Shown: one piece after another, positions 1-8,800 of the stretch
Layout of the letters: every line of letters starts with the position of its first letter
Position numbering within the stretch: position 1 is the stretch's first letter
NCBI GenBank assembly: GCA_016783745.1
Contig: JADHVZ010000015.1
Location: 1 to 42,229, forward strand
Source: Candidatus Omnitrophota bacterium
GTDB taxonomy: Bacteria; Omnitrophota; Gorgyraeia; JAHIPI01
Length of the DNA: 42,229 nucleotides
Direction: 5' to 3'
Translations under genes and position numbers: made by a program
The notes under the pieces: model-generated
The model's input: the letters and a program-made list of their open reading frames with translations, nothing else
What the model was told of the DNA's origin: nothing
Databases searched by the model: none

Positions 1-605
1 GCATTAAGATATTTCATGACAGTACGGATTATGAGTATTTTAAGTGTCTTATCTTGAAATATAGCGCGGGTAAAGATGTAAAAATCTACCATTATTGTAT
101 TATCTTTAATCATTATCATTTGCTTTTAGAAATTGCTACACCTGAGGAGCTATCCGGCATAATGGCAAACATAAACAGGCTATATGCTGTTTATCATCAT
201 AAAAAGTACAAAACCAATGGATATTTATGGCAGGGGCGGTTTAAATCACTGCCTATTCAAAAGAATCTATATATGCTAGGCTGCGGTAGATATATTGAGC
301 GTAATCCCGTTGCAAGTAAGATAGCTGCTAAAGCAGAAGAGTATCTTTATAGTAGCGCTCGGTATTATGTGCTAGGGTCACCAGATGATCTAGTATGCGA
401 GGATCCGCTATATGAAGAATTCGGCAGAAGCATTAATGAGCGTAGGGAGGAGTACCGGAAGTTTCTTTTAGACTTTGACTCTGAAGATGAAAAGTTGTAT
501 ACTAATTTTGAGACTCCTATGGGCGATTCTAGCTTTAAGGCCAAGCTTATTAGGCAAAGCGGTCATTATATGCCTAGAAGGAGGGGAATGGCGCAAAGAC
601 GCTAA
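1..605 (+). CDS. REP-associated tyrosine transposase (RAYT, Y1/HUH IS200-like), 5' end outside window
   Basis: HUH-type motif 'HYHLLLE', 'WQGRFKS', 'YIERNPVASKIAAKAEEYLYSSARYY'. The open frame continues upstream of the listed TTG start (IKIFHDSTDYEYFKCLI...). A REP-like repeat lies 43 bp downstream. Confidence 0.88.
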   Translation, partial: IKIFHDSTDYEYFKCLILKYSAGKDVKIYHYCIIFNHYHLLLEIATPEELSGIMANINRLYAVYHHKKYKTNGYLWQGRFKSLPIQKNLYMLGCGRYIERNPVASKIAAKAEEYLYSSARYYVLGSPDDLVCEDPLYEEFGRSINERREEYRKFLLDFDSEDEKLYTNFETPMGDSSFKAKLIRQSGHYMPRRRGMAQRR

Positions 606-647
606 ACAGCATTAAGTATTCTTCTTGTAATGCATTGATAGCACTCA

Positions 648-668
648 AGTTGCGCAACACGTCTGACG
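648..668 (-). repeat. REP-like repeat family 1 (AGTTGCGCAACACGTCTGACG), downstream of the RAYT
   Basis: Reverse complement of GCGTCAGACGTGTTGCGCAACT, found at about ten places in the window. Confidence 0.85.
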
Positions 669-747
669 GTCCTGATGAGTTGTTAGAACATTTATGGGAA
701 TTACTCCAAAGGCTTTGTATTTAAATAACCTAATAAAAGGATATTAT

Positions 748-1071
748 ATGTTGGATAAAATTTTGGAAGTGAGGTTTAGCGCTTTATGGTATTTATCGAT
801 GATTATTATCATTATCATTGTTACCACCCTCTTATATTTTTTAAAGAAAAAGGCAGTCACCAGCTATAAAAAAATTTCAAAATTGATAATCACTACTTTA
901 TGGGGAGTGATTATAATAATAAGTGTAATAGTAGCTCTTCAATTTCTGGTCATTGGTTTTTCAGCTGACCGAGTGAGTAATTATACAGGCATTGTATTGA
1001 TTATAGGACCGATTACGATAGCCCTCCTTATTAGCTATGCTTTAATGCAAGAAAAACGAAAAAATAAATGA
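748..1071 (+). CDS. small membrane protein of unknown function
   Basis: Three hydrophobic segments in the ORF. ATG at 748 is a more likely start than 694. Confidence 0.5.
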   Translation: MLDKILEVRFSALWYLSMIIIIIIVTTLLYFLKKKAVTSYKKISKLIITTLWGVIIIISVIVALQFLVIGFSADRVSNYTGIVLIIGPITIALLISYALMQEKRKNK

Positions 1072-2135
1072 ACGGTGGAAAGAAGCGTCTGATGCACTTG
1101 TGGTGTCGGAAGGAGTGGTTCCAATTGGTACATTATTTTGACTTAGGCGATAGAATAGTTCGACAGATATTTTTTTGCATAGTACTCTTATGTCTTTTTA
1201 TTTCCATAGGTTGGGCGGACGTAATAAAGATTAGGAATGGAGGAACGGTAAAGGGCGTTATTCAAGAGGAGGGCGATGAAAAAGTAATCATAGCGATTAA
1301 ATTCGGCACGATGACGCTGGCCAAAGACGAGGTCGAATCTATAGAGAGAGCCAGTAAAGAAGAGAATGACACGTTAGCACAGAAATGGGAGAAAGAGAAA
1401 CAAAGAGCTGAGAAATCGCAAGAGTATCTTTATAAAAAAGCAGCAGCAAAAAAGAAGAAATCCAAACCTACTATAACTACTGTAGGCAGATCCCCTGCAA
1501 CTCCTTTCAAAAAAACACAAACGGCAACACAAAAAACTAAGAGACATCCTGGTGCTATAGCCATTGTTAGATGCAGTGATAATGTCCATTCTTACGCCGC
1601 CTGCTTACCGTCGGATCATGGAAAGGAGAGGAAATACCCCGTTCTTTTTTGTTTTGATCCGGGTGGGGATGGCTCTACAGCTGTAAGGAAATTCGCCTTT
1701 GCGGCAGAGAAGTATGGGTGGATCGTAGTCGGCTCCCTTAATGCTAAAAATGGGCCATGGAAGCCTATTCTGGAAGCACAGTCGGCAATGTTGGAGGATA
1801 TAAAGAAAAGGTATAATACCGATCAAAGGAAATATTATGCCGCCGGTTTCTCGGGCGGCGCTCGCATGTCTTATACAATAGCATATGATAATACATCCAA
1901 TTTTAAAGGAGTCATAGCTTGTGGCGCTGGATTTGGACGGGGCCAGATATCGAAAAAAATATCCGTTTATCATTGTGTAGGAAAAACAGACCCTGGTCTT
2001 AATGAAGTTAAAAAGGCGCACGCACAGTTAGAAAAGAAGAGAGTTAATTCTAAATTGAATATATTTTCCGGAGGACATTCTTATCCTCCTGATAATGTTA
2101 TAAGAGAAGCAATCGCTTGGATCGCCTCGCGGTGA
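1068..2135 (+). CDS. exported/anchored alpha/beta hydrolase (PHB-depolymerase/esterase-like)
   Basis: N-terminal hydrophobic segment, Lys-rich linker, then 'YPVLFCFDPGGDG' and nucleophile elbow 'GFSGGARMS', C-terminal 'SGGHSYPPD' His region. Confidence 0.7.
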   Translation: MNGGKKRLMHLWCRKEWFQLVHYFDLGDRIVRQIFFCIVLLCLFISIGWADVIKIRNGGTVKGVIQEEGDEKVIIAIKFGTMTLAKDEVESIERASKEENDTLAQKWEKEKQRAEKSQEYLYKKAAAKKKKSKPTITTVGRSPATPFKKTQTATQKTKRHPGAIAIVRCSDNVHSYAACLPSDHGKERKYPVLFCFDPGGDGSTAVRKFAFAAEKYGWIVVGSLNAKNGPWKPILEAQSAMLEDIKKRYNTDQRKYYAAGFSGGARMSYTIAYDNTSNFKGVIACGAGFGRGQISKKISVYHCVGKTDPGLNEVKKAHAQLEKKRVNSKLNIFSGGHSYPPDNVIREAIAWIASR

Positions 2136-2158
2136 AAGTCACTGCCTTCCCGCCTGAA

Positions 2159-2178
2159 GCGTCAGAGTGTTGCGCAAC
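2159..2178 (+). repeat. REP-like repeat family 1, variant with 1-bp deletion
   Basis: GCGTCAGAGTGTTGCGCAAC. Confidence 0.8.
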
Positions 2179-2189
2179 TTGATAGGCAT

Positions 2190-2322
2190 CATTTAATCTT
2201 GACATTGAAATCCCAGTCAGAATCCATGATAAGACGTAATTTTTTTCAAGAGTATCTACCGGAATACTTTTTGCCCTATCTGATAATTTGGATTGTAAAA
2301 TAAAAAAGGAGCCTGGACTCAA
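2190..2322 (-). pseudogene. AbiEii-type nucleotidyltransferase toxin, N-terminal fragment
   Basis: 'LSDRAKSIPVDTLEKNYVLSWILTGI' matches the AbiEii N-terminal pattern (LEKDYVLSW); homology stops near the family 1 repeat at 2159-2178. Confidence 0.65.
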
Positions 2323-2327
2323 TCATA

Positions 2328-2698
2328 TTAGGTTGTACCTGTTTTTTCAAATTCCTGAGGACTGATGTTTACGATTAATTTCCATGAATTTTTGTATGTT
2401 TCTTTAGTGTCTAGTAAAGGGTCTAAAACATAATATTTATCGTTGATTTGCGTTTTGAGTTTATTAAGAGATTCAGAGCTTTGTAACTTCAGAATTTCCA
2501 ATATATGGCCAAGGCGTTTAATAACGATATTTTTATTGAATTTTATCGCATAAGCAATAAGCTTGTCATAGTTAATATTTTCTTTTTGCATCCGTATTCC
2601 AGTGGCAATTTCTAAAATACCACCACAATATTTCGGCTGATAAAGGCAATCAATTATAGTTTTCTCAATTTCACTGACTTTTATTTTTTCTGTGTTTG
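2328..2698 (-). pseudogene. AbiEi-type antitoxin/transcriptional regulator, C-terminal fragment
   Basis: 'KVSEIEKTIIDCLYQPKYCGGILEIATGI...YDKLIAYAIKFNKNIVIKRLGHILEIL' is typical of AbiEi/COG5340 C-terminal regions; cut at the 67-bp palindrome. Confidence 0.7.
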
Positions 2699-2765
2699 AA
2701 TAAAAGGGGACAGACACTTTTTGTAGCTTATACGTAGCCTCAAAAAGTGTCTGTCCCCTTTTATT
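2699..2765. repeat. 67-bp palindromic element, family 2 (24-bp perfect arms, 19-nt centre)
   Basis: AATAAAAGGGGACAGACACTTTTT / AAAAAGTGTCTGTCCCCTTTTATT around gtagcttatacgtagcctc; identical copy at 15717-15783. Confidence 0.95.
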
Positions 2766-2767
2766 TC

Positions 2768-2833
2768 GGTGGACATTCCTGTACCCCTGATATAGTCCTA
2801 AGAGAAGTTGTCGCTTGGATCGCCTCCAGATAA
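2768..2833 (+). pseudogene. C-terminal relic of a paralogue of the alpha/beta hydrolase at 1068-2135
   Basis: Translates to GGHSCTPDIVLREVVAWIASR*, versus GGHSYPPDNVIREAIAWIASR* at the end of 1068-2135. Confidence 0.85.
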
Positions 2834-2874
2834 GAGGTTTGCTTTTAGATATTTTACACCACCAAAGATTTCCC

Positions 2875-2903
2875 TTGACACCAAATCCATCTTTCATTAT
2901 AAT
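2875..2903 (+). promoter_or_regulatory. perfect-consensus sigma70-type promoter TTGACA-N17-TATAAT for the MNT gene
   Basis: TTGACA 2875-2880, TATAAT 2898-2903. Confidence 0.8.
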
Positions 2904-2922
2904 GAACAAAGAGGACGATATA

Positions 2923-3489
2923 ATGAAAGATACAAAAATCAAAAAACACCTATATCATCAAAAACCATTAAAAATGCTTTCTTTCCTTTCTACCCACCCG
3001 GGCGAGGTGTTTTCTGCTGATGAGATATCCAAAGCTGCTAAATGTAGTAAGGGGGCGACCAATCAAATATTGAGACTACTTTTAGAGTTGGATATCTTAT
3101 CCAGAGAAAGAAAGGGCAATCTATTTCTATATAAACTTAGCGCCGATAACCTCCTCTTAAAGCAGTTCAAGATATTTGAAAACTTACTAGGCCTTCAAGG
3201 TTTAGTTAGAGAAATTCAAAAATATTGTTATGAGATTGTTCTTTTTGGATCTCGCGCAGATGGGTCTAATGCTACAAAGAGTGACATAGATTTATTCATT
3301 CGCACAGAGTATAAAAGAGAGGTAAGAAAAATTATCTCAAAATATGAGACTGTCGATGTGAAATATCAGGTTGTTATCCAGGATCCCTTAGAATCTGTCT
3401 CGTCAGAGAAAGAAGATAGTATCTTTCATAGACAGGTAAAAAAGGGGATAACCCTTTGGAGGGGAAAGCCAGCTCATGAAGAAATATAA
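2923..3489 (+). CDS. HTH plus minimal nucleotidyltransferase (MNT), antitoxin of an MNT/HEPN pair
   Basis: 'EIVLFGSRADGSNATKSDIDLFI' nucleotidyltransferase motif with N-terminal winged HTH. Start moved to 2923 because 2815 and 2902 precede or overlap the promoter. Confidence 0.8.
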   Translation: MKDTKIKKHLYHQKPLKMLSFLSTHPGEVFSADEISKAAKCSKGATNQILRLLLELDILSRERKGNLFLYKLSADNLLLKQFKIFENLLGLQGLVREIQKYCYEIVLFGSRADGSNATKSDIDLFIRTEYKREVRKIISKYETVDVKYQVVIQDPLESVSSEKEDSIFHRQVKKGITLWRGKPAHEEI

Positions 3490-3786
3490 TATCCAGGAAG
3501 CACTCAAGAAGAGAAGAATCATTCCTTCGCCTCAAGGGCACTTCTTTTTAGAAAAAGCTACCGAGAAAAAAGCCATATTCAGCTTGCATTTGCCATTAAG
3601 GCTTTCTATGTTGATGAAGGATTGCTCCCTCAAGAATATTATGATAATTTTATTCAAGCATTGGATCTTCGAGAGATGGCAGATTATAAAAGTAAATTTT
3701 CAAGACAGGGCGCAGAGAGAAATATTCAAGCCGCAGAAGTTGCTATTAAATTAGCAGAAAAACTCCTAAAAAACAAAAAGTCATAA
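3476..3786 (+). pseudogene. HEPN-domain toxin partner, internally deleted/frameshifted
   Basis: Frame of 3476 gives MKKYNIQEALKKRRIIPS. The -1 frame gives HSFASRALLFRKSYREKSHIQLAFAIKAFYVDEGLLPQEYYDNFIQALDLREMADYKSKFSRQGAERNIQAAEVAIKLAEKLLKNKKS* (HEPN-like). The expected middle part is missing. Confidence 0.75.
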
Positions 3787-3873
3787 GTCGGAGAATCCCC
3801 TCTGAACGTCGCAAAAGTTCAAAGTCCCCTCTTCCCTCTCCGACGAGCTCGGGCGCTCTCCACCCCCTCCAAT

Positions 3874-3898
3874 GTCGCAAAAGTGTTACTTTTGCGAC
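3874..3898. repeat. palindromic REP-like hairpin GTCGCAAAAGT-GTT-ACTTTTGCGAC (family 3)
   Basis: Perfect 11-bp arms; related half-site 'acgtcgcaaaagtt' near 3805. Confidence 0.7.
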
Positions 3899-3909
3899 GG
3901 ATTTTGGGA

Positions 3910-4083
3910 GGGATCCAGTTTTTAAGCCAACTGGTTTATCAAGATGAGTATAAGCGCCCAATTTCTTTGCTTCCGATATAGTTTTTTTAGTTCCGTACCC
4001 AGTCAATATGATGACGGCTGTATTTTTATGAAGCTTTTAATAGTCTCAAGGATCTTCAATCCGAGCATACGATATAGGGAGGA
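3910..4083 (-). pseudogene. response-regulator receiver-domain fragment, frameshifted and cut by the IS element
   Basis: Minus-strand frames give RMLGLKILETIKSFIKI and TAVIILTGYGTKKTISEAKKLGAYTHLDKPVGL (beta4/beta5 'K-P' receiver pattern). Confidence 0.6.
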
Positions 4084-4178
4084 TGTTTTGTTTAGAATCT
4101 TAGTTAAGTTTCTAGGCTTAAGATTTTGTTAAGGTTCCGGGTCTCCTGAGGTATAATAAGATCGGAAAGGAGGTCCCC

Positions 4179-4565
4179 ATGGAACCGAGAAAATGTTACC
4201 GAAAAATCAATGACCCAAAAGAGCGTTTAAGGATCGTTCTCGCAAGCCTTCAGCCAGGCGTCAATAAATCAGAGCTGTGCCGCCAAGAGGGTATATACCT
4301 TCAGCAGCTCGTTCACTGGACCCAGGAGGCCCTTAAAGGCGCTGAAAACAACCTAAAACGGCAGCCCAGGAAAGCCAGGGAGCGCGACTTGGAAAAAGAG
4401 TACCTTAAACGGGAAAACGACCATCTCAAAGAACTATTGCTCGAACACACCAAGGAGATCTCTGTCTTAAAAAAAACACGAGTACATAATGAAATACCAG
4501 GGCAAATTACCTATGCGCTTTACTCCGGAAGAAAAATTGGATATTATCCAGCTTGGTCGTTATAG
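4179..4565 (+). CDS. transposase OrfA (HTH)
   Basis: HTH 'VNKSELCRQEGIYLQQLVHWTQEAL' plus coiled-coil; overlaps OrfB. Confidence 0.75.
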   Translation: MEPRKCYRKINDPKERLRIVLASLQPGVNKSELCRQEGIYLQQLVHWTQEALKGAENNLKRQPRKARERDLEKEYLKRENDHLKELLLEHTKEISVLKKTRVHNEIPGQITYALYSGRKIGYYPAWSL

Positions 4566-5526
4566 CGGCCTGGGCTTTGAAAAGACCTTGAGTCTTTTTG
4601 GCATCAAGCCATACAGGGTGTGGCGCTGGATACGTAATATAGAACGAAAAGGCTTTGCCGGCTTAATAGACCAGCCGCCTATTCCCAAGTCGTCACCGCA
4701 TAAACATCTTGATGATGAAAAGGCACTTGTCCTTGAAAAGGCAAATACCTATACCCATTTGAATCACAGGAAGCTTGCCCATCAGATATTCCGTGATGAG
4801 GGTGTTTTTGTATCCGAATCCCTCGTATATCGTGTTCTCAAAGAGCATAACCTTATTCAACCTAAACCGATTCTCAGAATAGAGGCCGCGGATAGCTGGA
4901 AAACCCAGCCAGAGGCGCCTAATCAGATATGGCACATCGATATCTCTTATATCCCCTGCGGTCTCAATGATAAAGGCAACGTGATCTTCTGGTACTTGGT
5001 CGTAGTATTAGATGGCTATTCACGGTTTGTGCTTGCATGGGATCTCTTTCCTGATATGACCAAGGAAAGGTGTTTCGATGTCGCGGATCAAGCCGTTTTC
5101 CTTGCACAATTGCCACCTGACAAACGACCCAGACTTGTAAGCGACAACGGCAAGCAGTTCAGAGCAAGAAAATCTCGAGAATTTTTCAAAGAGCTGCTGA
5201 ATATCCAGCAGATATTCACAAGTACTCATCATCCAGAAACTAACGGTAAAATAGAACGCCTCTTTGAGAGCGCCAAATATGAAGCTCTTTATCGTAATGA
5301 TTACTGTTCCATGGCAGAGGCGAAAAAGATTCTTCTTACCTTCTTTGACTATTACAACAATCACAGGCTTCATCAGTCCCTTGGCTATCGAACACCCAGA
5401 GAGGCCTATTATGGCTTAAACCGGGACTATGACCAAAAACGACAAAGAGCAAAGTCGGAAAAACTGAAGCAAAGAAAACAATATTGGGCTAAATCAGGGG
5501 ATCTTTTAACAATATCAAAGAGCTAG
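4489..5526 (+). CDS. transposase OrfB, DDE integrase core (rve)
   Basis: 'WHIDISYI', 'LVSDNGKQF', 'HHPETNGKIERLFESAKYE', 'YNNHRLHQSLGYRTPREAY'. Confidence 0.92.
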   Translation: MKYQGKLPMRFTPEEKLDIIQLGRYSGLGFEKTLSLFGIKPYRVWRWIRNIERKGFAGLIDQPPIPKSSPHKHLDDEKALVLEKANTYTHLNHRKLAHQIFRDEGVFVSESLVYRVLKEHNLIQPKPILRIEAADSWKTQPEAPNQIWHIDISYIPCGLNDKGNVIFWYLVVVLDGYSRFVLAWDLFPDMTKERCFDVADQAVFLAQLPPDKRPRLVSDNGKQFRARKSREFFKELLNIQQIFTSTHHPETNGKIERLFESAKYEALYRNDYCSMAEAKKILLTFFDYYNNHRLHQSLGYRTPREAYYGLNRDYDQKRQRAKSEKLKQRKQYWAKSGDLLTISKS

Positions 5527-5685
5527 AAACTTAATTTTGTCTTGACACAGGACATTCCGCAAAGCGTCTGACATTTCAATATGTAAGCAATAAATCGTTA
5601 GATCTTCGTCTTTTTGACGTCTATTTAGATGGTGAGGTATATAAAAAGTACGAAAATGTTAGCAAAATAGAAAGCTATTTGGTGC

Positions 5686-5714
5686 TTGACAGGCGCACGT
5701 TATTATTATAAAAT
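5686..5714 (+). promoter_or_regulatory. sigma70-type promoter TTGACA-N17-TAAAAT upstream of the giant secreted protein
   Basis: TTGACA 5686-5691, TAAAAT 5709-5714; ~100-nt leader before ATG 5821. Confidence 0.65.
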
Positions 5715-5820
5715 ATGAAGCTATCCCTTACATATCACTTACACTATCGACTTCTACGAGAGGTAGGTAAAGCCCCTGTTCTTTCCGATCTACTTTACCT
5801 CAAAAAAAGGAGCCATTGTT

Positions 5821-8800
5821 ATGAAATCACTAAACAGGTTTATTGCCATAATAGGCGTTTCGCTAATAGCCGTATTTTCCGCGCTCAATTGCGTAAATGC
5901 TGCCACTGACATGATCGACAATTATAATGACAGCGATACCTTCAATAACACACTCGGTTATCCGACCTACACGATCCCTTCAGATACTACTGAGACCGAT
6001 CCATATCTCTTTGAGAACTACGATGACGGTCTTCTTTACCCTAATTATCGGGGTTGGTGGGAGGGATCAGCCGGTATTTCACCTCACGCCGAAGTGGCGA
6101 GCCCTACATACAACGGAACCAACGTGCGGCTCTTTACCTGGAGTACCGACACAGCATATTATGCATCAAACCTTTCAAACAGTGGTACGGTAAATCTTTC
6201 CGACAAGACCGCTATTCTATTCGCGATCAAAGGCGCTGCCGGAGGAGAGGACGTCACTATCCGCCTGCAGGATATGAGCAATTATTCGGAAATAGATATT
6301 ACCGGCATTACCACTGACTGGCAGGTTATGCGTGTCTTTTTAAGCGGATTTGGTGGTGTTGACCTTTCGGCATTGAGGGCTGTCGGATTTCAATTTGACG
6401 GTGCCGGCACTGTGTATGTAGATGAGATTAGATTCAGTGTTGTAGCGGTTCCGGAGATACGGCTCCATAATTACAGCCGATGGGAAGTAAAGCCGAATAA
6501 GGCTAGGAAGATAACCTTTGCTGCGCCCACAACGCCGCCGGGGGTTTTTACTTCGGAATTGGCACCCGCCGCAAGTTATTATGATGCGGGCGCATACAGC
6601 AATCTTTCATTCCGCGTAAAGGGAGAACTGGGGGGCGAGTCTTTTGATGTCGAGCTGCAATATGGATCGGGCCCTTCATCCGCAAGCCTTCCTGTCACGG
6701 ATTATGTAACGATCAACAATCAGTGGCAGCAGGTAAATATACCTCTTTCCGATTTTTCAGGACTGAGTACATCGCAGCTTGTCTCTCTGCGCCTTGAATT
6801 TGATTCATTCTTTATCTCTAACGGCGATATTGTCTACATCGATAATGTACAGTTTTCAGATGGATCAGCTAAACCCCAGAGTACGGGAGATGTGCGGGTG
6901 GACTATGCGAACAACACGTTGCAGGTGAGAGATGGCGTCGTATATAGGGACTATATAGTAAAGGGCCTCGGATACCAGGCGATTCCCGTCGGACAGGATG
7001 TCCTCTATTTCCTGGAAGACAGATTAAGTTGGCCTGCTGTTCCCGGGGAGCCAAAGACCCGCGGAGAGCTGCTTGCCGAATTGTGCGACCGCAATTTTCC
7101 CATGCTGAGGCTTATGGGAGCCAATACCATCCGCACGTGGGGCGATCCATCCACCGTGTTTATGCAGAAAGCGGCAGAACACGGCCTTAGGGTGATGGTG
7201 TCATTCTATATCAATAAGGATGACAGTTTTGTGCCCGGATCAGGCGACCGCACAAGAATCGAGAACGACTTCCGCAATATGGTAATAAAATACCGTGATC
7301 ACGACTGGGGAGCCTATAGCGACCCGACGCTGACATGGATACTCGGCAACGAAGTGAATTTCCATTTCAGCTCGTCTACTCCTGTAACAACTATTCAAAA
7401 CTACTATGATCTGCTCAATACTCTGGGTGAGATCGCCTATACGGAAGAGGGGGCGGACTACCATCCTGTGATGCCGGTAAATTACGATATTTTCCACATA
7501 GGTGTCGATGAATTTGCGACTGACGATCTACAGCTCGATTATATTGATCTTTGGGGCAGTAATATATACGCTATGGAATTTGAGGACCATGCATGGCTCG
7601 GGGAAGCCGGAAGGAACATGTTCAATGTTTATAATGAAAAGAGCTCCAAGCCGTTGATAGTCACCGAGTACGGAACGGACGCGTTTTTTGCACTGGGAAC
7701 GCCTCCGGCATCCACGACTCTCGGCTATGAAGATGAGGTCACTCAGGCCGCGTGGGTGAAGAATAATTTTCTGGATATGGCCTCATATAACAGCATAGTG
7801 CTTGCGGGAACAGTTTTTGAATATGTGGATGAATGGTGGAAATCCGGAGGACTCACCGTCCACGATACTATCGGTTATTATTGGGCACCGCCGCTTGCGG
7901 GGGAGCCGCATGATCACCCTGATATGTATTCGAATGAAGAGTTTTACGGTGTTATGCAGATAGCTCCCGATGGAGCATGGAGCGTGCCCGATGGCCTTGA
8001 CGATATCAAGGAGAGGCAGATCTTTACTACGCTTCTTGAGATATACCGCGGTGATGAAGCGATATGGCTGGAGGAGTATTCGGTGCGTGACCATGAAGTG
8101 GGAATAAATAACGACGGTTACTTCAACCCGGATGAGACCGTCTATATCAAGATCAAATTGAAGAATCGCTCGGCGAGCGATTTTGATGTAACGGCGCGGT
8201 TGAAATTTTTCAATCCGGATCCCCTCTATACCGATCCATACGTATTTATTCAGCCGTATGATACGGGCGCAGCCGGCGAGATCGACTTTGGCACTATTAA
8301 CAGCGGCGATACGGTAGAAGGGCTTTTCAAGGTCTCCTCGGACTTCTCATTGTTCCCTGACAACCCCATCAATTACTCCGTCGATTTTAAAGTGGAGGTG
8401 ACATCCGTCGACTATTACGATCCTGATATTGTCCATGTGGGCGATTTCAGGCTTCCTGTGGATGTTGTTCCTACTATCTATACATCTATAGATGAACGCA
8501 ACATCGGGGTATCCGCGGTTAATTCAGCGAAGTTGAGCTACAGCAAGAACGGTTACGTCTATATGGCGTGGGAAGAAGAGAGTTTGGGCACAAAAGAGAT
8601 ATATTTCGCGAGTTCAAATGATTTCGGGCAGACCTGGGGCACGCCGAAGCGCGTCAATGAAAATACCGGTTTTGATGCGGAAAATCCGCAGATCACATGC
8701 GATGATTCGGGCAGGGTGTATATTGTCTGGGAAGATGCGCGTAACGGCGGTAAAAGCATCTATATGAATCGTACGATAGATCACGGCCAGACATGGTTTC

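Larger units (their letters stand above)
4084..5554 (+). mobile_element. IS3/IS481-like insertion sequence with imperfect ~32-bp terminal inverted repeats
   Basis: Left TGTTTTGTTTAGAATCTTAGTTAAGTTTCTAG; right (rc) TGTCCTGTGTCAAGACAAAATTAAGTTTCTAG; encloses the orfA/orfB pair; no clear target duplication. Confidence 0.7.

Noticed and set aside
1374-2021. Minus-strand ORFs 1374..1589 and 1605..2021
   Set aside because: Shadow ORFs of the alpha/beta hydrolase; low-complexity or Cys-rich antisense translations without recognisable domains.
3746-4006. ORF 3746..4006 (-) as one protein
   Set aside because: Only the N-terminal part (MTGYGTKKTISEAKKLGAYTHLDKPVGL) is meaningful, as a receiver-domain fragment; the rest reads through a palindromic repeat.
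4060-5575. Target-site duplication for the IS element
   Set aside because: Flanks (…agggagga and ttccgc…) show no convincing direct repeat; the exact ends remain uncertain.
5570-5712. Short plus-strand fragment LTFQYVSNKSLDLRLFDVYLDGEVYKKYENVSKIESYLVLD after the IS element
   Set aside because: Looks like a relic C-terminus of an unknown protein, but no start or family could be supported.
5715-5820. Possible riboswitch in the leader of the giant gene (ggtaaag...ctttacc)
   Set aside because: Only a 7-bp stem was visible and no known riboswitch core could be matched.
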